DNA of 64,000 nt from Xiphophorus maculatus (taxonomy: Eukaryota; Chordata; Actinopteri; Cyprinodontiformes; Poeciliidae), in NCBI RefSeq assembly GCF_002775205.1, contig NC_036444.1, forward strand, positions 5,312,501-5,376,500, written 5' to 3'. Every line of letters starts with the position of its first letter. Position 1 is the first letter of the stretch. Positions 13,001-23,030 of the stretch are shown here, piece by piece. The translations under genes and the position numbers were made by a program. The notes beneath the pieces are model-generated. The model made no database searches, was not told where the DNA came from, and was given only the letters and a program-made list of their open reading frames with translations.

Positions 13001-14840
13001 TTCAGCGATGTCCTGCGGCTTTGGGAGGTCAGTCCGAAGATCGGATCCGATGAGGGTTTACTGTAGATTTCAGAACCAATAACATAATTTATGCTACGTT
13101 CACACAGCAGCCAAATGAGACCCAAATACAAGGAAATTTCCTTGTTTTTTCTAAAATATCTGAGATTTCTGGTGGAAATTTACTTTTTTGTTTCTATCTA
13201 CGATGGCCCTAAAATGCCGTCAAGCTGTAGTTTTAGCAGTAATACAGTTGAATATCATGTAAAATTGTAGTGTACTTCTTTTGGCTTTGCTAAAGACACA
13301 GTATTTGTGAGGTAAGAGCCACTCCCTGGTTCTGCTACCTGGTTCTGGTTCCTGATGACGTCACGTCGTTTCTGTTCATCCCCAGGTCATGTGGACCGAG
13401 CTGCCTTGTCAGAACTTCCACCTGCTGGTCTGCTGTGCCATCCTGGACTCTGAGAAGCAGAAGATCATGGAGGAGAACTACGGCTTCAACGAGATCCTGA
13501 AGGTAATGCAGAGCTGATTAGCTTCAGCCGATTAGCTGGATCATGTTCTAGTGACGAACGATCGGATCAATGGAGTCTATCGATCGGGTTTCTTCTGTTG
13601 CAGCACATCAATGAGCTCTCCATGAAGCTCAACATCGAGGAGATCCTGCAGAAAGCCGAGGGCATCTACCTTCAGATCCGCAGCTGCAAGGTGGGTGTTA
13701 AGTTTACATCGCCTCTGTGTGACCCTGGTCACCATGGTAACGCGACTCCCAGGGATCTCCGCTTGTTTACTGAGGCTGTTACTACTAAATATCCGTTCTG
13801 TACTGAGACGATACAAGTTATTGATGAATCTAGACTTTTTTGAGCTCGTCTGTCTATTAACAATTAATTGATAAACAACAATTTTCTTAAAAACTTGAGT
13901 TTTCTCTAGTATGAAGATAGTTTTTCATAATATGCTGGATTTAAAAAAGAAAAAACAATGTGGAACTTAAGGTGCTTGTCGAGGGTTCATATTTCAAATA
14001 GAATCACAGTAAGTGAATTTTTCAACACACACATCTAAATTTTTTATCTGGACCGTTTCCATTCCTGGGTTAGCTCTTCCACCTTTGTTTTTGTAACTGG
14101 CTTCGCTCAGCGGCGCCCTCTTATGGAAGGTGGCTAAACTGCAACACTGAAAGAAAGTCTATGGGGATATTATTAGTTAATCGATTAGAACTAATTTTAA
14201 AACAATCGACCGTTATATTGACAATTAACTAACAGATTCCCAACCGTTTTGATGCCATGGAAAATGTTATATATTGTGACTTTATTAATCTTTTACATTT
14301 CTTTTCGCACTAGTTAAGTTAGCTTGAGGAGCAACACAGCTTGATAAATTTAACTGGCAGCTAATCAGAAAGATTAGCGTGGAATATAACATTTCAATAA
14401 CTTATTTTAACAAATGTCTTATAATGATGTTACAGAATATTTTATATTTAAAAGACTTAAAATGTATGATTTGAAAATTTATTTGATTCAGTTTTTTTAT
14501 TCTATTTTTTTCTAATCTTCCTTTAACTTTCTGAGGCCCCACTTTGAAAAAGAATAGATTAATCGTTAGCATCCCTAATTTAGACGGATGTTGGAGGCTC
14601 AGATGGTCTAGTTTAAATCTCCTGGTGTTAACTAGGGCCCGGTTCTGATTCTGATCCGCTCCTCCTCTGCAGGACTTGCCTCACTCCATCAGCTCCATCC
14701 TGGGCTTCGACACGCAGCACCGAGTCTCCAGCCAGGTGGACTCTGGCTCTCGACCCGTCCAGCAGCAGGACGCCTGTTCTAACGGACACTGCAGAGACAA
14801 CAGACCCCAGAACAGCTGCAGAGGGGTCTTCACGTCGTAG
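1098..14840 (+). CDS. tbc1d15: TBC1 domain family member 15 (Rab GTPase-activating protein), 17 coding exons
   Basis: GAP for Rab7-type GTPases, acting at late endosomes, lysosomes and mitochondria (family knowledge). Exons: 1098-1115, 1710-1811, 3050-3124, 3212-3359, 4393-4600, 6068-6170, 6956-7153, 9279-9407, 9822-9925, 10929-11023, 11927-12043, 12537-12637, 12747-12846, 12930-13027, 13386-13502, 13604-13690, 14673-14840. Phases agree throughout and give 1968 nt, 655 aa; human TBC1D15 is about 690. The N-terminal third is the Rab-binding (DUF3548-type) domain; the TBC domain starts near residue 328. The arginine finger IxxDxxR is I393, D396, R399 and the glutamine finger YVQG is 434-437, so catalysis looks intact. 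The segment [18 protein letters not shown] and the adjacent tph2 favour TBC1D15 over TBC1D17. The intron after exon 8 starts with GC (GCAAGT). An L1 lies in the preceding intron. Confidence 0.95.
1976..2215. repeat. Fragment of dispersed repeat (TAGGGATGCAAA hAT-like family)
   Basis: Lies in tbc1d15 intron 2. It shares the block GGCCGCC..CAGCAGAGGGCGCCGCTGG and the following AAGCGGAGC segment with copies at 37.4, 52.2 and 58.95 kb. At 37.4 kb the same block is inside a complete element with terminal inverted repeats, so this is an internal fragment. No ends or target duplication were found here. Confidence 0.55.
3508..4170. repeat. hAT-like relic, CAGGGTATCCAAAGTGCGG end
   Basis: Intron 4 of tbc1d15. 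The left end (3511 onward) resembles a hAT terminal repeat. Its interior (AATCAGCTTTTATTTAATTTA and neighbouring words) recurs in inverted orientation in the element at 11.15-11.66 kb. I could not fix the right end, so the extent is approximate. Confidence 0.45.
4838..4990. repeat. Fragment of TTAA-family transposon with a perfect hairpin
   Basis: GGGGCAGTATTATG..CCAGGCACATAGTGCCATTTTA is the left end of the element that is complete at 43,887-44,487. It runs directly into a perfect inverted repeat with 18-bp arms (4883-4900 and 4902-4919) and a 1-nt loop. It lies in tbc1d15 intron 5. Confidence 0.55.
5993..6046. repeat. (CA)n microsatellite
   Basis: Interrupted CA/CATA tract ending 22 bp before the start of tbc1d15 exon 6. 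A second CA tract lies at about 6177-6203, just after the exon's donor. Confidence 0.85.
7212..9248 (+). mobile_element. 5'-truncated L1-type LINE (partial reverse transcriptase and C-terminal region)
   Basis: Non-LTR retrotransposon inserted in tbc1d15 intron 7, same strand as the gene. It encodes the palm part of an L1-clade reverse transcriptase: [21 protein letters not shown], then FADDILIYL at about 7490-7520. An L1-type C-terminal region follows (open from 7692 to 9173), including a cysteine-rich [15 protein letters not shown] segment. The frame breaks at about 7530 and 7617, so it is dead. The 5' half is missing. It ends in a poly-A run at 9238-9248. A 16-bp target duplication, AAAAAGTGATGACATC, is at 7196-7211 and again ends at 9259; the duplication's five leading A's merge with the poly-A tail. 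Confidence 0.93.
9504..9760. repeat. Dispersed hAT-like repeat copy
   Basis: GGCTGCAATTAAGGATGG then several CGATTAATT words and a conserved interior (AGATTCTTTATTTAAC, AGAAATACATTAAAA, AAATAAACATTATATTG). The same interior recurs at 49.5-50.1 kb and 50.43-50.64 kb, defining a local three-copy family. It lies in tbc1d15 intron 8. Confidence 0.5.
11152..11659. mobile_element. Non-autonomous hAT-like element
   Basis: Left end CACTGCTTGGTGTCCAAAC and right end GGCTGCACTTTGGACACTG are imperfect terminal inverted repeats. It has no coding capacity, and the interior matches the relic at 3.5 kb in reverse. The 8-bp flanks (AGAGATCT / ATTCTCTA) do not match, so no target duplication is claimed. It lies in tbc1d15 intron 10. 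Confidence 0.6.
12159..12420. repeat. Half copy of the TTAA-flanked transposon family
   Basis: Starts TTAA-AGGGGCAGTATCATG. It shares CATCATGTTATAATGTTAT, GGCAACCATTCAGCTGTG and the following GCTCCGCC segment with the reverse-complemented right half of the element at 43.9-44.5 kb. No second end is recognised. It lies in tbc1d15 intron 11. Confidence 0.6.
13848..14578. repeat. Degenerate copy of the TAGGGATGC hAT-like family
   Basis: Contains AATTAATTGATAAACAAC near the left and GTTAGCATCCCTAA at the right. It shares AACTTGAGTTTTCT, CATAATATGCTG and a GGCGCCCTCT block with the copy at 34.95-35.4 kb. It lies in the last tbc1d15 intron. Confidence 0.5.
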
Positions 14841-15418
14841 TTAATGCATAGACTGACTGTAGGTCAGCAGGGGGCGCCCTGTAGCCCCCAGGAGGATCCG
14901 GGAAAGGTGTACAAAGGATTGCAGATTATTTTTCTAACTTCTTGTATCGTCTCTTTGCTCCCGATGTTTTCTAAAATCCTGACCTGCAGGACGGACAGGA
15001 GCAAGTGGGGACTCCCCTGGACTCTCACACATGTGCCACACGCGTGTGGATCTGTTTCCTGAGTCAGAACTCGCCTGCAGATCAGACGCTGCCTCAGAAT
15101 CTGTCCTTCTTGCCGACAGCAGCTAATCAGTATTTTATTATCGACGCATCAGCTGATTATTGATTTGTTTGTTTTTTATCTGTAAAGTGTAAATGCCCAA
15201 AGTGACGTCCTTAAACTGCTCAGTCTGTCCCAAACTGAGGTGCATTATTTTCTTTCATTAAAAAGCTGCCAATGAAGGTTTTGGTCTCTGCGTATGAACA
15301 GCTTCGTCCTCATCTTCCTCAAAATGCTCCATTCCAAATGTTTCTGCAGCTGCTGGAGGAGGACATTAAGATCCACAGGGTTTCAATTAGGTTCATCACT
15401 TGCTTAATGATCAATAAA
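14841..15418 (+). other. tbc1d15: tbc1d15 3' UTR with polyadenylation signal
   Basis: Runs from the tbc1d15 stop codon to a canonical AATAAA at 15,413-15,418. The UTR end is inferred; no transcript evidence is available. Confidence 0.55.
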
Positions 15419-16440
15419 GGAATCGTTATTTACATATAGCGACTCTTCACACTAACCTAAGCCTCCTTTATTTAAGCTACTAAAGAGTATTGAAGTTGAT
15501 ATTTGTTCAATCCATTTCTCCTTGTTCTGTTTCCGTTATAATTTCTGCTTCCAAAGTGAGAAAAAACTCACAATGAAAACACCAAAAAAAGGCATCGCAC
15601 TCTGTAATATTGTGCTTTATCTATTGGTAAAAATACAATGTATGATTTTTTTTTTAAATTACCTTTAAACCCCTTAAAACTTTTTTAATTTGAATATTAA
15701 TAACTACATTAAACTCATTACATCTGGAGATAAAAATGTTACCTTTAGCCTGTTACATTAAAACATAAATCAATAAGGAAATTCCATCTTAAACTTGTTA
15801 AATCACACTATGATGAAAATTCAAATTAAAGTCATATCACATAATGATGAAATTCCACCTTTAACTTGTCACATTTGGATATAAAAAATAACACATTAAA
15901 TTCACTGCATCAGATTTTTTTATAGTCATCTTTAAACTCATTACATCTCAATACATGAAACTAAAACCATAAAATATCTGAAGTTAAAATTTCTTTTCCC
16001 ATAGCAATACTGCTGTTATAGTGGAATTCACCTATATTTTCTCGTTATAGTTTAATTTGATTTTCAGAATAACCATTTACAGCAGCCCTAAAACTATTTG
16101 ATAATCTAAATTATTAGAGGTTTTTTAAATGATGTAAATAAACATATCAGTTTGACTCTAGTTATAAATATGGTTGTTAGTTATCGATTAATGAGGTAAT
16201 CTAAAGCTGATTTCTATTGATCAATTAATATATTTTTATTGATCAATTAACTATATATATATATATTACTGTTTCTGTATTTTTTTTCTAAAACTGTATC
16301 AGTTTGTTCTTAGAAACATTTTGAAAACATAAAAACTTCAGTTTTACATTATAAAAAATGAATATAAAATTTTGTTTCTCTAAATTATTCTAAATATATA
16401 TTAGGGATAGATTATGAATAAAACATTTAGTGCTATTAAC
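15419..16440. other. AT-rich intergenic DNA
   Basis: Very AT-rich DNA with no gene. A loosely periodic stretch (15,650-15,960) repeats ACCTTTAAAC and CATTACATCT-like words about every 60-70 bases. A (TA)n tract lies near 16,253-16,266. Confidence 0.45.
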
Positions 16441-16549
16441 ATGAATTTTATTAGAGGTTTAGATTCGGACTGTTTCTTTGCAGTTGGGCAGGTATTACAG
16501 ATTTAGTTTTACCTTGTGTTTGGAATGGAAAATGTCAAATCTGGCAACA

Positions 16550-17267
16550 GCCGCGAATGGCGCCATTTTTTTTCATTAATGAGCGTGAGGCGCATGCGCC
16601 ATGCAGGATAGAAATATGACGCAGCTTCTGCGTGAGCTCCATTTGGAAAACGACGCCGTTAGCACGTTCCCACACGGAGACACGAAGCTGTCAGTCTGAT
16701 GTTCATGAACTTTAGAACCTGGATTAAAAATGATACGGATCTCCCAAGACGCGGAATCCGAGTGGACGCCCAGCCTTATCAAAGAAACTTTTGTGGATCC
16801 GACTGAAATCGTGTCAGTCTTCATCGAGGCCTTGTTTGCGGCCTTGTAGTCGACCGAAAGGTAGGCCGCAGTGATGGCAAGTAGGCCGCGGGAGCACCAT
16901 GTTTGAAATCGCTGCGTTGGACATTCTGTAAGTTATTTTTCGGAAACCTTATTCCAAGTTGTTTGTCTTTTTCACTGATAAAGTTGTTGAAACCATTTTT
17001 TGTGTCTCAACAGAGCAGCACACGAGGAGAGACCCGACCATGGCCTCTCAGCGGCGGTTTGTTTGGTTGCTATTTGGAGCTAGCAGTTCGTCGGGCCTTG
17101 TACTTGACCGACGAGTAGGCTGCAGTGATGGCAGGTCGGCCGCGGGAGCGCCATGTTTGAAATCGCTGCGTTTGTTATTAGGTAAGTTATTTTTCGGAAA
17201 CCTTAACGAAGCTAAACTTGGTTTCCGACTCAAGCTTCCATTTGGAAAAGCAATAAAGGATGATTCC
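16550..17267. repeat. CpG-rich duplicated module, possibly promoter-like
   Basis: Base composition changes sharply here: GC-rich with many CpGs and several GCCATNTT (YY1-like) words. A segment with GTAGGCCG..AGTGATGGCA, CGCGGGAGC, CCATGTTTGAAATCGCTGCG and TAAGTTATTTTTCGGAAACCTT occurs at 16,862-16,950 and again at 17,115-17,205. A second segment, CAGAGCAGCACACGAGGAGAG with the following GACCATGG, occurs at 17,012 and again near 19,502. Short open frames exist (for example 16,730-16,849, 39 codons) but I recognise none. Confidence 0.5.
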
Positions 17268-18467
17268 ACCTAATTTTTCCACTACCTTCCGCATATTTAA
17301 TCTACTCTAGTTAAAAAACTACAACACATAGATACTTCAAACTTGGACTGGATTATTCTGCTCTAATAGCTTAATCTTTAAAACCATGTTTCATGTTTGG
17401 GATTTGTGGAACTTCAGTAAATGTTGTTTTCACCACTTTTTTGCCTCTGGATCACACTAGAACTGCTCCAGTTCCTAAACTACAACACCTAGGCACTTCA
17501 AACCTGGACTAGATTATTCTCAACTAATAGGAGAGTATTTATAACCATGTTTGGGATTTTGTGAAACCTTTTTCTGATTTGTGAAACTTAAATAAAGATT
17601 GACTTCACCACCTTTTTTTATTTTATTATTTTGGTCACACTAGAACTGCTCCAGTTCCAAAACTACAACACATAGAAACTTCAAGCCTGGACTAGATTAT
17701 TCTGCTCTAATAGTAGAATATTTAAACCATGTTTGGGTTTTGTGAAACTTTTCTCTGATTTGAAACACTCCAATAAATGTTGATTTCGCCACTTTTTTTG
17801 GATCTATGTCATAGAACTGCTCCAGTTCCAAAACTACAACTCCTAGACTCCTCAAACCTGGACTGGATTATTTTCAACCAATAGCAGAATATTTTAATCC
17901 ATGTTTGTGATTTGTGAAACCTTTATTTGATTTATGAAACTTCACTTAACAGACCACTGTAGAAGATCTTTCCTTCCAGCAACCATCACCATCTACAATA
18001 ACTCTTTGAAGAATTAATGAGTTACACCAACACTTAATTTCCCTTTGAGATTAATAAAGTGGTTTTGAATTAGAATTGAATTTGAAAAAAACAAAACTGC
18101 ATGTAACAAGTGTGAATAGTAATCTGAACTTTAGTGAAGTTTCACAAATCACATAAAGATTTCACAAATCACAAGCAGGTTTTAAATATTCCATTAGTTG
18201 AAAATAATCCAGTCCATGTTTGAAGAGTCAAGGTGTTGTAGTTTTGGAGCTGAAGCAGTTCTACTATGACGGAGATCCAAAAAACAATGGTGAAATTAAC
18301 ATTTTTTGAAGTTTCACAAATCAGAGAAAAGTTTCACAAGTCCCAAACATGGTTTTAAAAATTCTACTATTAGAGCAGAATAATCCAGACCAGGTCTGAA
18401 GTGTCTAGGTGTTGTAGTTTTTTAACTAGAGTAGATTAAAGATGTGGAAGGTAGTGAAAAATTAGGT
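17268..18467. mobile_element. Fold-back-type element with internal ~170-bp tandem repeats
   Basis: The ends are long inverted repeats: ACCTAATTTTTC at 17,268 with GAAAAATTAGGT ending at 18,467. Pairing continues inward for about 160 bp through CTACTCTAGTTAAAAAACTA and GGATTATTCTGCTCTAATAG. The left side carries four direct copies of an AACTACAAC..CTAATAG unit (near 17,317, 17,477, 17,661 and 17,832). The right side carries two inverted copies (about 18,180-18,260 and 18,340-18,430). There is no coding capacity. It interrupts the repeated module described at 16.55-17.27 kb. Confidence 0.75.
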
Positions 18468-18534
18468 TTAATTGCCCTTTAGCCATTTTCCGACTTGGAA
18501 ACCAACTTCTGTTTTGCAAAACCTTACTCCAAGT

Positions 18535-19442
18535 CAGTGTTTCTCAAACTTTTTCAGGCTGAGGACCATTTAACAAACACTCAGGGATTACCTAACCTGA
18601 AATTGCCCCACGATAACATATGATGCAACCTGAAATGAAAATATTAGTCTCTTAACTCACGTACTGTTTTTTGGGGGGTTTTTTTCATCCTAATGAGAAG
18701 AGTGTTGTTGTTTGGTAAAGGTGACTGGCCATGACAAAGCCATGAACATGTCTACTTGGGCATTTTGAGTTATTGATTGTGAAAGAGTGAAGTCTAAGCT
18801 TCCCAATTATGTCAAACACATGGAAATAATAAAGAATTATTTACTACCAAGTGTTGCATACATTAATAACATTTAGGGCTGTTTGTGATTTGGAAGCACA
18901 ATTAAAGAAAAATAGACTTGAATTGGTTTAACAGAAACAAAAATCATTTTCTGCACCATTGAATATAAAAAAATAATCCACCCATTTCTAGAAATTGTAT
19001 TTATTTATTGTATTTATGTAATTTTATATATTTTAATTGAATACCAATAACAATAGCTGTTGACCTGAAAGCAGAGCATCATTCATTACAAAGGAAAGTT
19101 GTAAAAACAAAGAACAGTTTTGACTAACTGGAGCGATTCCTACCACCAACCGTTCAAAGGAATCCAATCTCTAGCGAGCGACACATCAACACTCAGCAGC
19201 TGTGACTTGGCTTTTTCTGATCATATAATATTCCTGGAGTTGTTTTCTTTCCACCGGTATCTGCAGCTTTTCTTTTTAGTAACCTGGTTTTAAGCCAGTT
19301 TTCCATCATTATTTTTTAACACAATCCTTTGGTAAGTTAGCTGTCGTGTCACACTTTGAGCTCACGTCAGGCAAATAAACAGTCGCTTACATGCACCTCG
19401 CGGACCACCAGTGGTGTGGGGACCACAGTTTGAGGAACACTG
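18535..19442. mobile_element. Non-autonomous hAT-like transposon
   Basis: Terminal inverted repeats CAGTGTTTCTCAAAC (left) and GTTTGAGGAACACTG (right) are typical of hAT elements. The 8-bp flanks are CTCCAAGT and TTTTAAGT. The uninterrupted paralogous copy at about 16,952 reads TTCCAAGT, so both flanks are decayed copies of one target. No transposase frame is present. Inserted inside a copy of the 17-kb module. Confidence 0.85.
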
Positions 19443-19623
19443 TTTTAAGTTGTTTGTCTTTTTCACTGATGAAGTTGTTAAAGCCATTTTTTTGTGTCTA
19501 AACAGAGCAGCACACAGGGAGAGACTCGACCATGGCGGTTTGTTTGGTTGCTGGCGTCCCTGAAACATTTGAGGATATATAATGGCATCTGGAGCGAGCG
19601 GTTGATCGATAATGGATTTACTA

Positions 19624-19700
19624 CAATCAAGCTGAGGATTCCCTTCAATCAAGCTGAGGATTCCCTTCAATCAAGCTGAGGATCGCTTCCCTCAAGCTGA
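19624..19700. repeat. 22-bp tandem repeat, about 3.5 copies
   Basis: Unit CAATCAAGCTGAGGATTCCC plus TT, starting at 19,624, 19,646 and 19,668, followed by a degenerate partial copy. Confidence 0.9.
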
Positions 19701-20860
19701 GGAATCGCTACAAGGTGCCTGGCGGATCCGCCCAACCCATCAAAGGTTGGTTAAGTCAAAGAACTGTTCCGATGGCGGGTCCAGAAGACATCTCAGGGTA
19801 GGAGCTGTTGCGGGTTTTGCTATGCTACGCTGCTGATGCTGTTGAAGGCCAACGCTAGGCCTCTTGGTGTGCTGGTTTGGTTTGATTCTCTGCTGAGAAT
19901 CAGTGAGCTGAGAAGGAATCTGCTGTTTTAAATCCTTCTGTCAATGGGTTTTAAGTGGTGCTTGAAGCAATTGCTGTGGTCTTGTGACCTGTGAAGGTTT
20001 AGGTTTAACTAGACTGAAGTTCCTGGCTTAAAGTCAGTTGTGATGTGAGATAAAGATGGCTGCCAAGGATTTGGCAAATACAGTTTAGAGGTTGTAGGAA
20101 GTGATTCAGCTTATACTTGATAAACCTTGATAACATACCTACTTATTAGTACTAATATAATGTGGCTATGTTGACATTAGTATAGCTGCATTAGGATAAT
20201 ATATATCTTTCCAATTAATATCAAATATATTTTTGGGTAAAGATGAGGTCTTTATATTCTGACATGCATATTTTTCTATTTTTTTTGCACCTACTTAATA
20301 TTTAGTTTGAAATTTAGGGTTCATACTTTAATAATTCTAAAACTCAAACAAATTTTATTTACGTTCAATTTAAACATAAAAAACCGATAACTTTTTGCGC
20401 CAAAACAACGGAATTTCGTCATGCGATTTCATTTCCTCTGGATGACAATGGAGGGATCTGCTGGCGCTGACTTCACTTCACTTCTCCTGGACTACAACAG
20501 AAATCTGCTGGAGCTTCAAATCGGAGGTAATGCTCACACTGTAATCCACCATCTCTTATTTGCAGGATTTCAGCTGAACTCCCATGTGTCCTTCTGGAGA
20601 GGATCGATTGGGACCTGTCCTTTAGTGTTTAAGTTTGTTTTTAACCCATTTTCTCTCCTAGACTAAGTACCTGTTTGAGCTTTTGTTGTAAATAACTTTT
20701 TTTTTTTCCTCATAGCTAAAGCCACCAAATAAAGTGGCTTGTACTACAACTAACTCTCTTCTCCTAGACAGACACTCTTGGAGCAGCTCTTTTTCTTTTT
20801 CCATCTCTCTATTTACTCTGTCCTTTCAAATCCCCCGGGGGTAGTGATAGATGGCCTTTC
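19701..20860. other. Unassigned sequence with exon-like blocks
   Basis: No known gene. Two blocks look exon-like: one ending at ATGGCGGGTCCAGAAG.. before a GTAGGAG donor-like site near 19,799, and an open stretch at about 20,421-20,525 ending before GTAATG. Neither product is recognisable and the acceptor sides are weak. Confidence 0.3.
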
Positions 20861-20869
20861 ATACAGAGC

Positions 20870-21235
20870 TAACCTCTGGTTCTGTTGGAGGGTTCTTCCT
20901 GTTAAAGGGAAGTTTATCCTCTCCACTGTCACTGCATGCATGAGGTATTGTTTTAGCTAACTTAACTGTTAACCAATTTAAATAATTGGTGCATTGTTGA
21001 CTTCTTTTGGAAAGTTGTCCGGTTAAAGAGAAGTTTTTCTTCTCCACTGTCACCAGATAGGATCCTTAGTATGAGTCATTGCTTTAGCTTAACTTTTAAC
21101 CAATTTAAATAATTGGTGCAGTGTTAACCTTATTTTTGGAAAGTCTTCCTCTTAAAGGGAAGTTTTTCTTTTTGGGAAGGCTTCCTGTTAAAGGGATTTT
21201 TTTCCTCCACTGTCACCACATGCACCCTCAGTGTC
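20870..21235. repeat. ~135-bp tandem repeat, about 2.5 copies
   Basis: Copies share TTCCTGTTAAAGGGAAGTTT, CTCCACTGTCAC and TTTAAATAATTGGTGCA. The unit is related to the CTCTCCACTGTCGCTACATG element that forms the palindrome arms at 24.6-25.9 kb. Confidence 0.75.
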
Positions 21236-21299
21236 TGTGGTGGTGGATGATGGTTTTGAGCTCATGGTTGAGAATTTAAGGCCTTGTCAACACCACGTG

Positions 21300-23030
21300 G
21301 TATATGAACTGGGAAGTTATAGAAGCCGATCATCTGTTGAGATGGAATGACGACTCTGAAGACACCAGACGGCGTCAGACTGTGAAAGGTATGTGTGAGA
21401 ATCCAACGCTGGGAAATGTGGTTTGCTACTTCTGGTAGCCACCCCTCATCCGATGACTTCAAGGCTATGAAGTCATCGGATGAGTTCAAAGAATTTATCA
21501 AATGAGTACAAAGAAGGGATCAGTCCATTTCATACACAATGTTCCACACAAAAAAAACACAATAGCCAATGTGGTTAACTAGCCTTGAGCCACTCCTCAA
21601 GGCTATGAACTCATCCGATGACTTCTCACTCCTCAAGGCTATGAAGTCATCGGATGCGTTCAAGGAATTTCTTACAAAGAAGGAATTGATCCATTTCATT
21701 CACAATGCTCCATGGAAGAGAAACACAGACTATTTGAAAGGTAGTTCTGATGTTTGTTACAAAAGGGTAACGGTGTGAAAGCAAGACCGAGCGAAGGTTA
21801 AAGGGTTGGGTTACTCTTCAGTAGGGTGTGTGTGAAAATAAAGCCCCCCCGACGGGTAAGGGGTTAGTTGCCTTCTGTGCAGTACAAAGTGCTGGACAGA
21901 TCAATAAAAACAAACAATTACCCACCCCAACCTCACATGGAAAAACACACAACTGCATGGAAAATGCTCAGACTAAACAGACATGATTCAACTCAGGAAA
22001 TACAGTTAAAATTTCCTGCCCGTTGGTTGCCTTTCGGTGGGGTGTGAAAACTAACCCTCCCGATGGGTAAAGTTGTGAAAACTAGCCAACTAAACTTTGA
22101 TTCTTCAGTCAAATATGTGTATGGGCCTCATTATAAAGATTACTAAGAAGGTAGCAATAAAGATAACATTGCAGTGACGACTGGGAAGTGACAGAAGCCG
22201 ATCAACAATTTCTGCTGAGATGGAACGACGACTCTGAAGACGCCAGAAGACTCCAGATGACTCCAGACTGTGAAAGGTAGGAGTGTGAATCCAATGCCAG
22301 GAAATGTGGTTTGCTACTACTGGTAGCCACTCCTCATCTGATGACTTTAAGGCTCTGAAGTCATCAGATGAGTTCAAAGAATTTGGTATCAAATGAGTAC
22401 AACGAAGGGATCAGTCCATTTCATACACAATGCTCCACACAAGAAAAACACAATAGCCCATTTGAAAGGTAATTCTGATGTTTGTTACAAAAGGGTAAAG
22501 GTGTGAAAACGAGGCTAACTGAAGGTTAAAGGGTTGGACTACTCTTCAGTCATGTGTGTGAAAATGAAGCCCCCGATGGGGTAAGAGGTTCAATCAATCA
22601 ATTTTATTTATAAAGCACCCTTCAAACTGAAAGCAGCTCAAAGTGCTGTACAGATCAATAAAAACAATTACCCACCCCAACCCCACATGGAAACACACAA
22701 CTGCATAGAAAATGCTGAGACTAAGCAGAAATTATTCAATTCAGGAAATACAGTTAAAATTTCCTGCCTGTTGGTTGCCTTTTTGTTGGGAGTGAAAACA
22801 AACACTATTGACAGGTAAAGGTGTGAAAACTAACCAACCAAACTTTAATTTGTCAGTCAAATGTGTGTATGGAATCCATTCTAGAGATTACTAAGAAGGT
22901 AACAAGACATTCCATGCACAATGCTCCACACAAGAAAAACACAATGGTCCATTTGAAAGGTAGTTCTGATGGTGGTTACAAAAGGGTAAAGGTGTGAAAG
23001 CGAGCCTGAGCGAAGGTTAAAGGGTTAGTT
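21300..23030. repeat. Large diverged tandem duplications (0.5-0.9 kb period)
   Basis: A block at 21,306-21,510 (GAAGCCGATCA, GACGACTCTGAAGAC, GAAATGTGGTTTGCTACT, CTCATCCGATGACTTCAAGG) recurs at 22,178-22,400. A following block (TTGAAAGGTA, TTCTGATGTTTGTTACAAAA, GGGTAAAGGTGTGAAA) occurs near 21,735, 22,460 and 22,955. Each copy ends with one or two GTGTGAAAAC..GGTTAAAGGGTT units resembling the monomer of the minisatellite that follows. A common fish repeat (TTTTATTTATAAAGCACC.. CAAAGTGCTGTACAGATC) lies at 22,590-22,660, and its tail also at about 21,885. Confidence 0.8.

Noticed and set aside
1098-14840. Assignment as TBC1D17 rather than TBC1D15
   Set aside because: Residues in the Rab-binding and TBC domains ([30 protein letters not shown]) and the adjacent tph2 fit TBC1D15 better.
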